Positions 24,784 through 33,620 of a stretch of DNA of 38,542 bases are shown piece after piece. The position numbers were made by a program, and so were the translations under genes. The stretch is from Candidatus Omnitrophota bacterium. Its GTDB lineage: Bacteria > Omnitrophota > Omnitrophia > Omnitrophales > Aquincolibacteriaceae. The notes under the pieces are model-generated. The model did no database searches, was not told the origin of the DNA, and worked only from the letters and a program-made list of their open reading frames with translations. Location: positions 1-38,542 of the forward strand of contig JACPXL010000024.1 of assembly GCA_016196555.1 (NCBI GenBank), read 5' to 3'. How positions within the stretch are numbered: position 1 is the first letter of the stretch; each line of letters begins with the position of its first letter.

Positions 24784-25782
24784 TTACGCTTCCACTCCGA
24801 CTTGAGAGAAAAGCGAACTGACGGATTCGTTGCGGTGAATCCTAAAAATTGCTTCCGCAAGAAGCGGGGCAACGGATAACTGAGTAATTTTTTCGATTTT
24901 TTTCTCGGACGGAAGCCAAATGGTGTTGGTCACGATCAATTCCTTGATCTGAGACCGCGAAATTCTTTCAATGGCTTCACCCGCCAAAATCGGGTGAACA
25001 ATGGCCGCGTAAATATCAAGGGCGCCGGCCTCTTTAATGGCCTTGACGGCTTCCACCAGCGAGCCGCCGGTCGAAATAAGATCATCCACAATGATTACGT
25101 TTTTGCCCTGCACTTCTCCGATAATATTCATGACATGAGTTTGCGTGGCGTTTTCACGGCGCTTATCCACAATAGCCAGCGAAGAATCCAGTAATTTGGA
25201 ATAGGCACGGGCCATACGTGTGCCGCCGATATCCGGAGAAACCACCACAACATTTTTTAAATTTTTCTTCTTTAAATAATCCCCGATCACATTGATCGAA
25301 TAAAGATGATCCACGGGAATATCAAAAAAACCCTGAATCTGACCGGCATGAAGATCCATGGTCAAAACACGGTCGGCCCCGGATTTGGTAAGAAGATTGG
25401 CCACGAGTTTTGCCGTGATCGGAACACGCGGTTTGTCCTTACGGTCCTGGCGCGCGTACCCGAAAAAAGGCAGAACGGCCGTCACGCGTTTGGCGGAGGC
25501 ACGCTTGGCGGCATCGATTAAAATCAAAAGTTCCATCAAATGATCGTTGGGCGGCGTCGAAGTGGATTGAATCACAAAAACGTCTTTGCCACGGATATTG
25601 TCGCAAATCTGAACCTGAATTTCGCCTTCCGGAAAACGGCCGCAAATCACATTGGCCGGCGGCGTGCTGAGTAGCGTACCGATTTCCGAAAGAAGTTCGG
25701 GATTGGAGTTGCCTCCGAGAACCACGAGTAATTTATCGCTTTGATGTTTTCCATTTTGAGTGCGTATTCCAAACATATTCAT
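24784..25782 (-). CDS. prs: ribose-phosphate pyrophosphokinase
   Basis: Prs makes PRPP from ribose 5-phosphate and ATP for nucleotide, histidine and tryptophan synthesis. The 332-residue enzyme has FPEGEIQVQI, the VTAVLPFFGYARQDRK loop, the flexible DLHAGQIQGFFDIPVDHLYS segment and the PRPP loop VIIVDDLISTGGSL. The ATG at 25782 overlaps the glmU stop by four bases; a second ATG six bases on has a better-spaced GAGGAAAGG. hisG in the same window uses its product. Confidence 0.96.
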   Translation of the reverse strand: MNMFGIRTQNGKHQSDKLLVVLGGNSNPELLSEIGTLLSTPPANVICGRFPEGEIQVQICDNIRGKDVFVIQSTSTPPNDHLMELLILIDAAKRASAKRVTAVLPFFGYARQDRKDKPRVPITAKLVANLLTKSGADRVLTMDLHAGQIQGFFDIPVDHLYSINVIGDYLKKKNLKNVVVVSPDIGGTRMARAYSKLLDSSLAIVDKRRENATQTHVMNIIGEVQGKNVIIVDDLISTGGSLVEAVKAIKEAGALDIYAAIVHPILAGEAIERISRSQIKELIVTNTIWLPSEKKIEKITQLSVAPLLAEAIFRIHRNESVSSLFSQVGVEA

Positions 25783-27038
25783 CCTTTCCTCTTCAGGCTC
25801 CGCGCCGGCACGCCGGCCACGAGTTCGCCTTTTTTGATTTTGCTTCCGCGGGTAATGACCGAACCGGCACCGGTCCTTGCCCTGTCGCCCACCGTCACCG
25901 GCGCGACAAACACGGTATCGGATCCAATGAGAACTTTTTTTCCTATTTTGGTTTTATGTTTGCGCTTTCCGTCGTAATTGGCCGTGATGGTTCCGGCGCC
26001 GATATTAGTATCATCACCGATTTGGGCATCGCCCAAATAGGTCAAATGTTTGGCTAAAACTTTTTTTCCTAAACGGGACCGGTTGAGTTCCACAAAGCTT
26101 CCCACCACGGCCCCATCGCCGATCGAAGTTCCTTTGCGGATTTTGGCAAAGGGCCCGATTTCGCAATCTTTGCCGATTTTGACTCCGGATTCGATATAAC
26201 TCCAGGGATAAATGACGGTGTCTTTCCCGATGGAAACGCCCGGCGCTACAAAAGTTTGATCCGGGGCCACAAACGTCACTCCCGCGGCCTGATGTTTTTG
26301 TATTTCCCTGTTTTTCATAATGCCGATGACTTCTCCCAAATCCTGGCGGGAATTAATCCCATGCCCCTCATCCGGCAAGGCGAGGGGGAAAGCCTCCAGC
26401 CGGGCTTTCGACCGGTACAAAACCTCAATCGTATCCGTTAAATAAAATTCGTTTTTGCGATTCGACGGTTTTATCCGGCGAAGCGCTTCAAAAAGCTGTT
26501 TTGATTTAAAAAGATAAATCCCGGAATTGACTTCCTGAATCCGGCGTTCAATCTCGGATGCATCCAGCTCTTCGCGAATGGCGTAAAAACGTCCTCCGGC
26601 CCTTAAAATGCGCCCATAACCTGCGGGGTCGGCTTGAAGAGACGACAGCACACTGGCGTCCGCTTTAGCATTTCGATGCGCGCCTAAAAACGCTTCTAAA
26701 GTTTCACGCTTTAAAAGCGGCATATCCCCCGGCCAAATCAAAATGTCGCCTTGATAACCCCGAAAGGATTTTTTAGCGCATATCACGGCGTGGCCTGTTC
26801 CTTTTTGATGGCGTTGATAAACTACTTCGGTTCGGGGAAAGGCGCCGCGTTTTTTTAAGAAAGAACGAACTTGCTCGCCGCCATGGCCGATGACTACTTT
26901 CGCCCGGCGAATGCCCAAATCCGCCAGCACTTCCAAAACATAATCCAGAATCGGACGGCCGAAAATCTCATGCAAAACTTTGGGACGGGATGAATGCATT
27001 CTCTCGCCGATTCCCGCCGCCAAAACAATCGCCTGCAT
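25779..27038 (-). CDS. glmU: bifunctional UDP-GlcNAc pyrophosphorylase / glucosamine-1-phosphate acetyltransferase
   Basis: GlmU acetylates glucosamine 1-phosphate and joins it to UTP, making UDP-GlcNAc for peptidoglycan and, through LpxA here, lipid A. The N-terminal uridylyltransferase has LAAGIGERMHSSRPKVLHEIFG and the GTGHAV segment. The C-terminal left-handed beta helix includes the catalytic His in AKHLTYLGDAQIGDDTNIGAG. At 419 residues it is slightly short of the usual 450-460, mainly at the C-terminal end. The glmU-prs pair is common. Confidence 0.94.
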   Translation of the reverse strand: MQAIVLAAGIGERMHSSRPKVLHEIFGRPILDYVLEVLADLGIRRAKVVIGHGGEQVRSFLKKRGAFPRTEVVYQRHQKGTGHAVICAKKSFRGYQGDILIWPGDMPLLKRETLEAFLGAHRNAKADASVLSSLQADPAGYGRILRAGGRFYAIREELDASEIERRIQEVNSGIYLFKSKQLFEALRRIKPSNRKNEFYLTDTIEVLYRSKARLEAFPLALPDEGHGINSRQDLGEVIGIMKNREIQKHQAAGVTFVAPDQTFVAPGVSIGKDTVIYPWSYIESGVKIGKDCEIGPFAKIRKGTSIGDGAVVGSFVELNRSRLGKKVLAKHLTYLGDAQIGDDTNIGAGTITANYDGKRKHKTKIGKKVLIGSDTVFVAPVTVGDRARTGAGSVITRGSKIKKGELVAGVPARSLKRKG

Positions 27039-27045
27039 GGCCGGT

Positions 27046-27990
27046 CTATCCCTTGATTCCGGTCAGCTTGATCCCTTCCACAAAAAAGCGCTGATTAAAA
27101 GCAAAAATCAAAAGAATCGGAAAAATCATCATCACCGAGGCCGCCATGAGAAGAGTCCAGTCGGTTCCATGCAGGCTTTGAAAATAGGCAAGGCCGATCG
27201 GAAGCGTGAATTTATCATGGGTATTGATCACAATCAAAGGCCACATGAAATTCATCCAGGAACCCATAAAAGTAAAAGTGGTGAGTGTTGCCAGCGCCGG
27301 TTTGGACAAAGGCAGAATGATACGCCAAAAAATTCCGAAATAAGAACACCCGTCGATTTTTGCGGCATCTTCCAAATCTTTGGGCAAAGTTAGAAAAAAT
27401 TGCCTAAGAAGAAACGTCCCATAAGCGGTAAAAATGCCGGGGACAATCACGGCCTTATAGGTATCAATCCAATGGAATTTCTCGAGCAAAATGAAAACCG
27501 GAATCATGGTCACGGCCCCGGGCACCATCATGGTGGCCAAATAGCCGAAGAAAATTTTATTCCTTCCGGGAAACTGTAACCGGGCAAAAGCGTAAGCCGC
27601 CATGGCGCTTGTCAGCACCTGGCCCGCCGTAATGCAAAGTGATACGAAAATCGAATTCAGATAAAACGTGGCAAAAGGAACGACTTGCCAAGCTTCGACA
27701 TAATTTTTCCAGCGAAATGAAAGAGGAAGCCATTCTTCCCACCAATTTTTCTGAAAAGAAAAAACCTGGCCGGGTTCTTTCAAGGAAGTCGAGATCATCC
27801 ACAAAAAAGGGCCGATCATCGTTATCGCCCCGACGGTCAGAATCAAATAAGAGAATGCCTTTTGAAAGACGACGCGAAGGCGTTGTTGACGTTTGGTCTG
27901 TTCTAACGTCAATACTTTGGCGATCGCCTTGGCCTGTTCATAAGCCTGAATCCCTAATTCCGTTGAGGAAGGTTGCATGGATGAATTCAT
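27046..27990 (-). CDS. carbohydrate ABC transporter permease, MalG/UgpE type
   Basis: This 314-residue inner-membrane protein has six hydrophobic segments after a polar N-terminal stretch of about 45 residues that is longer than usual. The cytoplasmic EAA loop that docks the ATPase reads DLEDAAKIDGCSYFGIFWRIILPL. The C-terminus FNQRFFVEGIKLTGIKG is typical of the sugar permease subfamily. It forms a pair with the MalF-like permease 15 bases upstream. No substrate-binding protein or ATPase gene lies in the window, so the sugar cannot be named. Confidence 0.9.
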   Translation of the reverse strand: MNSSMQPSSTELGIQAYEQAKAIAKVLTLEQTKRQQRLRVVFQKAFSYLILTVGAITMIGPFLWMISTSLKEPGQVFSFQKNWWEEWLPLSFRWKNYVEAWQVVPFATFYLNSIFVSLCITAGQVLTSAMAAYAFARLQFPGRNKIFFGYLATMMVPGAVTMIPVFILLEKFHWIDTYKAVIVPGIFTAYGTFLLRQFFLTLPKDLEDAAKIDGCSYFGIFWRIILPLSKPALATLTTFTFMGSWMNFMWPLIVINTHDKFTLPIGLAYFQSLHGTDWTLLMAASVMMIFPILLIFAFNQRFFVEGIKLTGIKG

Positions 27991-28005
27991 CGGGGGTTTT
28001 GGATT

Positions 28006-28920
28006 TTAATAGTGAACGGTTTTTCCGAAGAAACGCCATTGGAAAAGCGTAATGGCAAAGACAATGATGAAAAGGACCCACGCAATGGCCGCGGCATAAC
28101 CCATGTTGTGCCATTGAAAGGCGTTGTTAAAAAGATAAAAAATAATGGTGGTGGTCGATCCGTTAGGCCCGCCGCCTGTCATGATATAGGCAGGGTCGAA
28201 ACCGGCTTGAAAGCCTCCGATCAAACTCATAATACCGATAAAAAAAGTCGTGGGCGAAATTTGCGGCCACGTGACCGCCCAGAATTTTTGCCAGGAATTG
28301 GCCCCATCCACTTCAGCTGCATCATAAAGATCGCGCGGAACGCCCTGAAGAGCGGCTAAATAAAGAATCATGTTATACCCCCCCACCGATTGCCACACAC
28401 TCATAATGATAAGGGCCGGTTTTGCCCAAGCTTCGTCGGTCAGCCAATGCGGGCCTTGCAGAGGGAGTCCGAGCCATTGGCCGAATTTGGCAATCACGGC
28501 ATTCAACATTCCGAATTCGGGATTGTAAATCAGCCGCCAAAGCATATAAATGGCGACGCCCGAACAAATGGTCGGCAAAAAATAAACCGTACGAAAAAAA
28601 ACGATTCCTTTAAGTTTCTGATTGAGCGCCAAGGCGAGAATCAAAGAGCCGGCCATGCTGAGAGGAATGGCCAGCATCAGATAAACCGTATTCCAGCTGT
28701 ATTTCCAAAAAAGCGGGTCGACAAAGAGATTGGTGAAATTAGAAACGCCGACGAATGTCGGAGGCGAAAACAAATCCCACTTCACAAAACTGAGTCCCAG
28801 CGAAGCCAGAATGGGAATCGAGGTGAAGATCAAAAATCCGGCCAGGTTCGGAAGAAGAAATCCGTAGGCTGCGATAGCCTCTTTCGTGGAATTTTTCAAG
28901 ATCATGCCGATTTTACCCAC
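28006..28920 (-). CDS. carbohydrate ABC transporter permease, MalF/UgpA type
   Basis: The 304-residue protein has six membrane segments and an EAA loop [22 protein letters not shown], as in the first permease of CUT1 sugar importers. The N-terminus [27 protein letters not shown] is characteristic. A start at internal Met6 (28905) is possible. Its 5' end overlaps the clpX 3' end by 19 bases, which ties it to the clpX transcript. The missing binding protein and ATPase must be elsewhere or shared. Confidence 0.9.
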   Translation of the reverse strand: MGKIGMILKNSTKEAIAAYGFLLPNLAGFLIFTSIPILASLGLSFVKWDLFSPPTFVGVSNFTNLFVDPLFWKYSWNTVYLMLAIPLSMAGSLILALALNQKLKGIVFFRTVYFLPTICSGVAIYMLWRLIYNPEFGMLNAVIAKFGQWLGLPLQGPHWLTDEAWAKPALIIMSVWQSVGGYNMILYLAALQGVPRDLYDAAEVDGANSWQKFWAVTWPQISPTTFFIGIMSLIGGFQAGFDPAYIMTGGGPNGSTTTIIFYLFNNAFQWHNMGYAAAIAWVLFIIVFAITLFQWRFFGKTVHY

Positions 28921-30149
28921 TCCTCACTACGTACAAGAACCGGTGCATGCTTGCCATCTACCACGTCACGGCTGATCAAACATTTAGAAACATTTTTCTC
29001 GGAGGGCACATCATACATCACGTCCAGCATCATGGTTTCCAGAATCGTGCGTAAAGCGCGCGCACCGGTTCCTTTACGCATGGCTTGAGCGGCAATGGCG
29101 TGAAGGGAGTCCGGCGTAAATTCAAGGTCCACACCTTCCATTTTGAAAAATTTCTGATACTGCCGGATAAGCGCATTTTTGGGTTCGGTCAAAACCCGTA
29201 CAAGATCGGCTTCGCTCAAACCGTGCAGGGTTGAAACTACGGCAAAACGTCCGATGAATTCCGGAATAAATCCAAATTTGAGCAAATCCTCGGTTTCAAC
29301 AAGATCAAGAGTTTCGCCCAAGCTGCGTTCACGGGCCCCGCCGAAAACCCCGGCGCCAAATCCCATCGATTTATTGGAAATTCGTTTATCAATCATTTTT
29401 TCAACGCCCGCAAATGTTCCACCGCAAATAAAAAGAATGTTCTTTGTATTCACCGGAATATATTCCTGCTGGGGATGTTTGCGTCCTCCTTGGGGCGGGA
29501 CATTGGCAATCGTCCCTTCAAGGATTTTCAAAAGGGCTTGCTGCACCCCCTCTCCTGAAACGTCGCGGGTAATCGAAACATTGTCGGAGGTTTTCGCGAT
29601 TTTGTCGATTTCATCGATATAAATAATCCCAAGTTCGGCCTTTTTCACATCAAAATTGGCCACTTGAAGCAAACGCAAAAGGACATTTTCCACATCTTCG
29701 CCGACATAGCCGGCCTCGGTGAGCGCCGTGGCGTCGGCAATGGCAAGCGGAACATCCAGAAGTTTGGCGAGCGTGCGGGCAAAAAGGGTTTTCCCGGATC
29801 CGGTGGGGCCGATCAGGAGAATATTGCTTTTTTCAAGTTCCACTTCTTCATTTTTAAAGCGGTCTTTAACGCGCTTGAAATGATTATGAACCCCTACGGA
29901 AATTTGTTTTTTGGCACGGTCTTGACCGATGACGTATTGATCCAGCTTGGCTTTGATTTCACGCGGTTTGGGAACGATAAGGCCTTCGGACACATCATGA
30001 TCTTTTACCATCGCTCCGTGGGATTTATCCAGAATATCGCCGCAAATCCTCACGCAAATATCACAAATATAAACGCCCGGTCCTTCGAAAATTTTCTTTA
30101 CCTCGCGGCGTTTATCGCGTCCGCAAAATGAGCATCTCTCAGCGATCAT
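28902..30149 (-). CDS. clpX: ATP-dependent Clp protease ATP-binding subunit ClpX
   Basis: ClpX is the hexameric AAA+ unfoldase that feeds proteins to ClpP. The 415 residues begin with the zinc-binding domain (C6, C9, C29, C32), then the AAA+ core with Walker A GPTGSGKT (about 112-119), Walker [11 protein letters not shown], the pore loop GYVGEDVE, and the C-terminal small domain with [10 protein letters not shown]. An MGF tripeptide lies where the ClpP-docking IGF loop usually is. clpP and tig, its frequent neighbours, are not here; sugar permeases follow and a DUF2442 gene precedes. Confidence 0.96.
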   Translation of the reverse strand: MIAERCSFCGRDKRREVKKIFEGPGVYICDICVRICGDILDKSHGAMVKDHDVSEGLIVPKPREIKAKLDQYVIGQDRAKKQISVGVHNHFKRVKDRFKNEEVELEKSNILLIGPTGSGKTLFARTLAKLLDVPLAIADATALTEAGYVGEDVENVLLRLLQVANFDVKKAELGIIYIDEIDKIAKTSDNVSITRDVSGEGVQQALLKILEGTIANVPPQGGRKHPQQEYIPVNTKNILFICGGTFAGVEKMIDKRISNKSMGFGAGVFGGARERSLGETLDLVETEDLLKFGFIPEFIGRFAVVSTLHGLSEADLVRVLTEPKNALIRQYQKFFKMEGVDLEFTPDSLHAIAAQAMRKGTGARALRTILETMMLDVMYDVPSEKNVSKCLISRDVVDGKHAPVLVRSEEWVKSA

Positions 30150-30192
30150 ATGAATCCTCTCCTAAACCTAAATTTTTATCAAAATTCAATGC

Positions 30193-30211
30193 AAAAGCCT
30201 GTTAGGCTTTA
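30193..30211 (-). terminator. short hairpin between the DUF2442 gene and clpX
   Basis: On the minus strand AAAGCCT and AGGCTTT form a 7-base-pair stem with a three-base loop, overlapping the DUF2442 stop and followed by a short T run. It is a weak terminator candidate upstream of clpX. Confidence 0.45.
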
Positions 30212-30532
30212 GGCTGCCGATTTCTTCTGCTTTCTTTCATTTTCCGGAATATATTTTAATGGATACCGTTCAGGATGCTCTAAAGATTCCAATTCCAAAT
30301 CAACGTCAAGTTGTTCCCACCGGAGATGAAAACCATGAATTAATTTGACATCAAAAATTTCGGAAACCGTGGCATCGCTAAACCAAGGGAAATCTTGATA
30401 AGACAAAAAATATTCTTTGGTTTTAACATACAACCAAATACCATTTTTTGAAATATTGAGAATTTCAACCTTTGAAGTGCTTTTCCCAGGCTTTTGTGAT
30501 TTCTTCTTTCCGCTCTTCAACAATTTGCCCAA
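30209..30532 (-). CDS. DUF2442 domain protein
   Basis: The 107-residue frame has a Lys/Ser-rich start and a DUF2442-like domain: EILNISKNGIWLYVKTKEYFLSYQDFPWF, then ATVSEIFDVKLIHGFHLRWEQLDVDLELESL. Function is unknown; DUF2442 genes often sit beside DUF4160 genes, and the pair has been suspected to be toxin-antitoxin-like. The frame overlaps the DUF4160 gene by 68 bases. Its first codon is TTG and lies too close to AAAGGAG, so the true start may be a TTG about nine bases on. Confidence 0.75.
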   Translation of the reverse strand: MGKLLKSGKKKSQKPGKSTSKVEILNISKNGIWLYVKTKEYFLSYQDFPWFSDATVSEIFDVKLIHGFHLRWEQLDVDLELESLEHPERYPLKYIPENERKQKKSAA

Positions 30533-30704
30533 TCTCCTTTAATTGTTTTGAATTCAAACCATAAGACTTTACTAAAACTACCTTCGGTTCCAGCCAAAAC
30601 TTTGCTTCTCCATCTGGACATGTCACATGAATATGAATTCTGGCTTCTTCACGTGAAAAGAAAAGGAAATGATAACTTTTATACCGAAATACTGTCGGGC
30701 TCAT
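30465..30704 (-). CDS. DUF4160 domain protein
   Basis: This 79-residue protein has the DUF4160 pattern: SPTVFRYKSYHFLFFSREE, IHIHVTCPDGEAKFWLEPKV, and a helical end QLKEIGQIVEERKEEITKAWEKHF. The His-x-His and the ordering match the family. It begins 12 bases downstream of the tRNA-Gln 3' end and overlaps the DUF2442 gene, forming a compact two-gene unit. A toxin-antitoxin role is inference from the pairing, not from a known mechanism. Confidence 0.8.
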   Translation of the reverse strand: MSPTVFRYKSYHFLFFSREEARIHIHVTCPDGEAKFWLEPKVVLVKSYGLNSKQLKEIGQIVEERKEEITKAWEKHFKG

Positions 30705-30716
30705 TTATCTCATTAA

Positions 30717-30787
30717 CTGCCCGGCCTGGGCTCGAACCAGGAATCTTGCCTCCAAAGGGCAGTGTGATACCATTTCACCACCGGGCA
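30717..30787 (-). tRNA. tRNA-Gln (anticodon TTG)
   Basis: On the minus strand acceptor TGCCCGG pairs with CCGGGCA, the anticodon loop is CTTTGGA with TTG at 34-36 (reads CAA), and the T arm is CCTGG/CCAGG around TTCGAGC. U1-A72 and discriminator G fit tRNA-Gln. CCA is not encoded. It lies between ispE and the DUF4160 gene. Confidence 0.94.
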
Positions 30788-30800
30788 ACGATGCTTTACT

Positions 30801-31676
30801 TCAGAAAGTATGACAAACGATAATTCTCCCCGGTGGCTTGTGAAACTTTAATTTTCTACTGAGACTTTCCACCTCTCGCCTGCTTGAGAGGATGGCAAAA
30901 ATGGTGGGACCGCTTCCAGACATTCTGGCCGTTTGGATTCCAAGTGACTGGAACCGGTTGATACGTTTCTCAATGGATGGCCTGATTTGAAATGCTGAAG
31001 CCTCCAAATCGTTTTGGAGGAGCAGTCCCGCTTGGATAACATTACCGCGGTCCAAAAAATTGCACAGAATTGTAACAGCAGGGTTTGCTTTTGTCAAGGA
31101 AGCGGCCGGAAGCCTGTGAGGCAGGTTTTGATACACTTTTTTAGTGCTAAGTCCTTTATTATCAAGGACTAACAAAAACCACCAACGGCGCTTCGATGGT
31201 CTTCGGCCAATGATATCGCCCCGGCCTCGTCCGGCGGCCTGATTGACGTTCCAAATAAAAAAAGGGACGTCGGCACCCAGATTTTTTCCCATTTGAATAA
31301 GCTTGCGGTGTGAAATTTTCAGCCCGTAAAGCCGTTTCATACCTAAAAGAAAAAAAGCCGCATTGGAAGATCCCCCTCCAAGCCCTCCCCCCATGGGAAT
31401 GCGCTTGGTTAAATGAACCTGCACCCCGCCCAATTTGGGAAAATTTCTTTTCAAAAGCCGGTAAGCGCGGGTAATCAAATTATTTTCACCGGTTTCAAGA
31501 TCCGGATTCGAACAAGTTAGGGAAAACCCGGAAGCACGTTTGGTTAATTTCAAGGTGTCTTTTAAAGAAATGCGGTGAAACAGGGTGACGAGTTTGTGAT
31601 AGCCGCTTGGTTGGCGCCCAACCACACGCAGATAAAGGTTTACTTTGGCAGGACTGGAAATTGTGAGGGAATTCAT
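30801..31676 (-). CDS. ispE: 4-diphosphocytidyl-2-C-methyl-D-erythritol kinase
   Basis: IspE phosphorylates CDP-methylerythritol in the non-mevalonate isoprenoid pathway. The 291 residues show the GHMP-kinase layout: SPAKVNLYLRVVGRQPSGYHKL at the start, the ATP loop PMGGGLGGGSSNAAFFL, and MSGSGPTIFAI near the C-terminus. It lies 13 bases before tRNA-Gln on the same strand, a neighbourhood known from other phyla. Confidence 0.95.
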   Translation of the reverse strand: MNSLTISSPAKVNLYLRVVGRQPSGYHKLVTLFHRISLKDTLKLTKRASGFSLTCSNPDLETGENNLITRAYRLLKRNFPKLGGVQVHLTKRIPMGGGLGGGSSNAAFFLLGMKRLYGLKISHRKLIQMGKNLGADVPFFIWNVNQAAGRGRGDIIGRRPSKRRWWFLLVLDNKGLSTKKVYQNLPHRLPAASLTKANPAVTILCNFLDRGNVIQAGLLLQNDLEASAFQIRPSIEKRINRFQSLGIQTARMSGSGPTIFAILSSRREVESLSRKLKFHKPPGRIIVCHTF

Positions 31677-31691
31677 AAAAGTAAGCGAAAA

Positions 31692-31787
31692 ACGAGATTG
31701 CTTCGACGATGCTCGGAATATTGCCTCGCAATAACGACGTCACCGTCATTGCGAGGAGTACCGATAGGTACGACGAAGCAATCTCGT
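31692..31787. repeat. palindromic intergenic element of about 96 bases
   Basis: The outer arms ACGAGATTGCTTCG (31692-31705) and CGAAGCAATCTCGT (31774-31787) are perfect inverted repeats. An inner pair, CCTCGCAAT and ATTGCGAGG, continues the dyad. The whole can fold into a long hairpin. The motif resembles dispersed palindromes seen in many bacterial genomes; only this one copy is in the window. Confidence 0.75.
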
Positions 31788-31797
31788 CTTTAGAAAT

Positions 31798-31896
31798 TTA
31801 CGACCAGGATTTTTTCTTGTGACGGTGCTTGCGCAATTTCTTTTTGCGCTTGTGCTTATTCATTTTCTTTTTGCGCTGCTTGCGTGCCCAAGGCAT
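31798..31896 (-). CDS. tiny very basic protein, AURKAIP1/COX24-like
   Basis: The 32-residue product starts MPWARKQRKKKMNKHKRKKK and is almost entirely Lys, Arg and His. AAAGGAG lies six bases before the ATG at 31896. Small proteins of this make-up are annotated as AURKAIP1/COX24-domain proteins and are thought to be ribosome-associated. It follows hisG by 21 bases on the same strand. Confidence 0.75.
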   Translation of the reverse strand: MPWARKQRKKKMNKHKRKKKLRKHRHKKKSWS

Positions 31897-31917
31897 TCGA
31901 AGACTCCTTTTGGGTTT

Positions 31918-32799
31918 TTAGGGAATTACTTTATTTAAAGGATATTCAATAATACCGGAGGCCCCGGCTTTTTTGAGGGCTGGAATCAATTCACGAACCA
32001 CATGCTCATCGATAATGGTATCGACATCATACCACCCTTCCGCGGAAAGGCTTGATATCGTCGGCTTTTTCAAGGCCGGCAAAATTTCCAGAACTTTTGA
32101 AAGGTCTTTTTTGGCGACATTCATCTTGAGTCCCACTTTTTGCTGAGCGCGTATGGCCCCCTCAAGAAGAAGAACGATATTTTCCATTTTCCGGCGTTTC
32201 CATTCGTCCTGATAACTTTTTTTGTTGGCGATAAATTTCGGGACGGAGGTAAGAAGGGTATCAATAATGCGAAGGTTATTGGCGCGAAGGCTCGACCCTG
32301 TTTCGGTGGCCTCCACGATGGCGTCCGCTAAACGCGGCGGCTTTACTTCCGTGGCGCCCCAGGAAAATTCCACCTCAGCCGTCACTTTGTTTTTTTTAAG
32401 ATAGTTTTTCGTGGCATTCACCAGCTCGGTGACGATTTTCTTTCCCTGAAGGTCTTTAACCGATTGAAAGGGAGAATCGTTATGAACCGCCAAGACCCAC
32501 CGCACCGGATTGGAAGTGCGCTTGGAATATTGAAGCTGGCAAAGTTCCACGATGTCCGATTCATTTTCCAATATCCAGTCATGGCCGGTCAGCCCGCAAT
32601 CCACAATACCGTCTTCAATATAGCGCGACATTTCCTGCGGCCGGAACAAAATGACTTCAAGCTCCGAATCATCGATGGAAGGAAAATAGGAACGGGAACT
32701 GACACTGACCACAAACCCGGCCTTTTTGAAAAGCTGATAAGTGGCTTCCTCAAGGCTTCCTTTGGGAAGGGCAATTTTAAGCTTTTTGTTTGTCGGCAT
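31918..32799 (-). CDS. hisG: ATP phosphoribosyltransferase, long form
   Basis: HisG joins ATP and PRPP, the first step of histidine synthesis. At 293 residues it is the long form with a C-terminal ACT-like regulatory domain (from about 215) that binds histidine. The catalytic part shows [32 protein letters not shown] and the PRPP-binding segment [21 protein letters not shown]. No other his gene lies in the window. Confidence 0.95.
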   Translation of the reverse strand: MPTNKKLKIALPKGSLEEATYQLFKKAGFVVSVSSRSYFPSIDDSELEVILFRPQEMSRYIEDGIVDCGLTGHDWILENESDIVELCQLQYSKRTSNPVRWVLAVHNDSPFQSVKDLQGKKIVTELVNATKNYLKKNKVTAEVEFSWGATEVKPPRLADAIVEATETGSSLRANNLRIIDTLLTSVPKFIANKKSYQDEWKRRKMENIVLLLEGAIRAQQKVGLKMNVAKKDLSKVLEILPALKKPTISSLSAEGWYDVDTIIDEHVVRELIPALKKAGASGIIEYPLNKVIP

Positions 32800-32823
32800 G
32801 AGGGGGCGATTCTATCTTTTCAC

Positions 32824-32852
32824 TTGTAGGGTGTCAACACCGGCCTTATACT
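32824..32852 (+). promoter_or_regulatory. sigma-70 type promoter of the ZIP gene with an operator-like dyad
   Basis: TTGTAG (32824-32829), a 17-base spacer and TATACT (32847-32852) precede the ATG at 32863. The spacer holds GGTGT-CA-ACACC (32830-32841), a dyad placed where a repressor would act. A start about seven bases past the -10 would leave almost no leader. Confidence 0.55.
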
Positions 32853-32862
32853 TTTCGCCGCC

Positions 32863-33609
32863 ATGGATAATACTCTAGGACAAAGTTTGGCGGCTTATGT
32901 CAGTGCCGGACTCGGCGCCGTCCTCGCCGTTCTCATCGGAGTTTCGCATCGTCAGCTCTGCGCCTTGATCAGTTTTGCGGCCGGCACCCTTTTATCCGTT
33001 GCCCTTTTCCATATCATTCCCGAATCCTGGAATGCCGGGCTTCCGGCCTGGGAGATTTTTTTAGCCGTGGCCAGCGGTTACGGCTTTTTCTTCCTGATCA
33101 GCCGGTATGTCTCCCATGTTTGCCCCGCCTGCGCGGCCTCTCATTTTGAAAAACAGGAAGAACAATCCGTATCAAAATTCAAAAACATCTTTTTTCTGAT
33201 GGCCATCGCCCTCACCGTTCACAGCATGATAGACGGCATTGCCATAGCCCTCGCCCCCAGAATGGGACAAGAAGGCGGTTATTCTATTTTCGTCACCGTG
33301 GCCGTTCATAAGCTTCCGGAAGGACTTGCGCTTTGTGCTTTTTTGATGAATTCGGGATACGAACGCACAAAAGCATTTCTCGTCGCACTTCTCTTCGAAT
33401 TCTCAACCGTGATCGGATGGGTGTTCGGCCATGTGATGCTTCTTTACGGCATCCGCGTTTTCTGGCTGCTTCTGGGCATGGTCCATATTTCGGGAGGTTT
33501 TGTTTATCTGGCCTTGCATGCGGCCATCGGCGAGAGCCGCGATCATTCCCCGAAATTCGTGATGATTTTTTTTCTGATTGGTTTTGTTTTTATGCTGTTA
33601 CTGCGGTAA
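32863..33609 (+). CDS. ZIP family divalent metal transporter
   Basis: ZIP proteins move zinc, iron or manganese into the cytoplasm. The 248-residue protein has about eight membrane segments. The two metal-site motifs are HSMIDG (H120, D124) and HKLPEG (H149, E153). The cytoplasmic loop near 85-105 carries HVCPACAASH, a cysteine/histidine cluster that may bind metal. The ATG at 32863 has no ribosome site and lies just after the promoter, so the message may be leaderless. It converges with the MgtC gene. The metal is not determined. Confidence 0.88.
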   Translation: MDNTLGQSLAAYVSAGLGAVLAVLIGVSHRQLCALISFAAGTLLSVALFHIIPESWNAGLPAWEIFLAVASGYGFFFLISRYVSHVCPACAASHFEKQEEQSVSKFKNIFFLMAIALTVHSMIDGIAIALAPRMGQEGGYSIFVTVAVHKLPEGLALCAFLMNSGYERTKAFLVALLFEFSTVIGWVFGHVMLLYGIRVFWLLLGMVHISGGFVYLALHAAIGESRDHSPKFVMIFFLIGFVFMLLLR

Positions 33610-33620
33610 ACCGCCCGAGC

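Noticed and set aside
31680-31800. CRISPR-like or multi-copy tandem repeat at the palindrome
   Set aside because: There is one inverted-repeat unit, no direct repeats with spacers and no cas genes.
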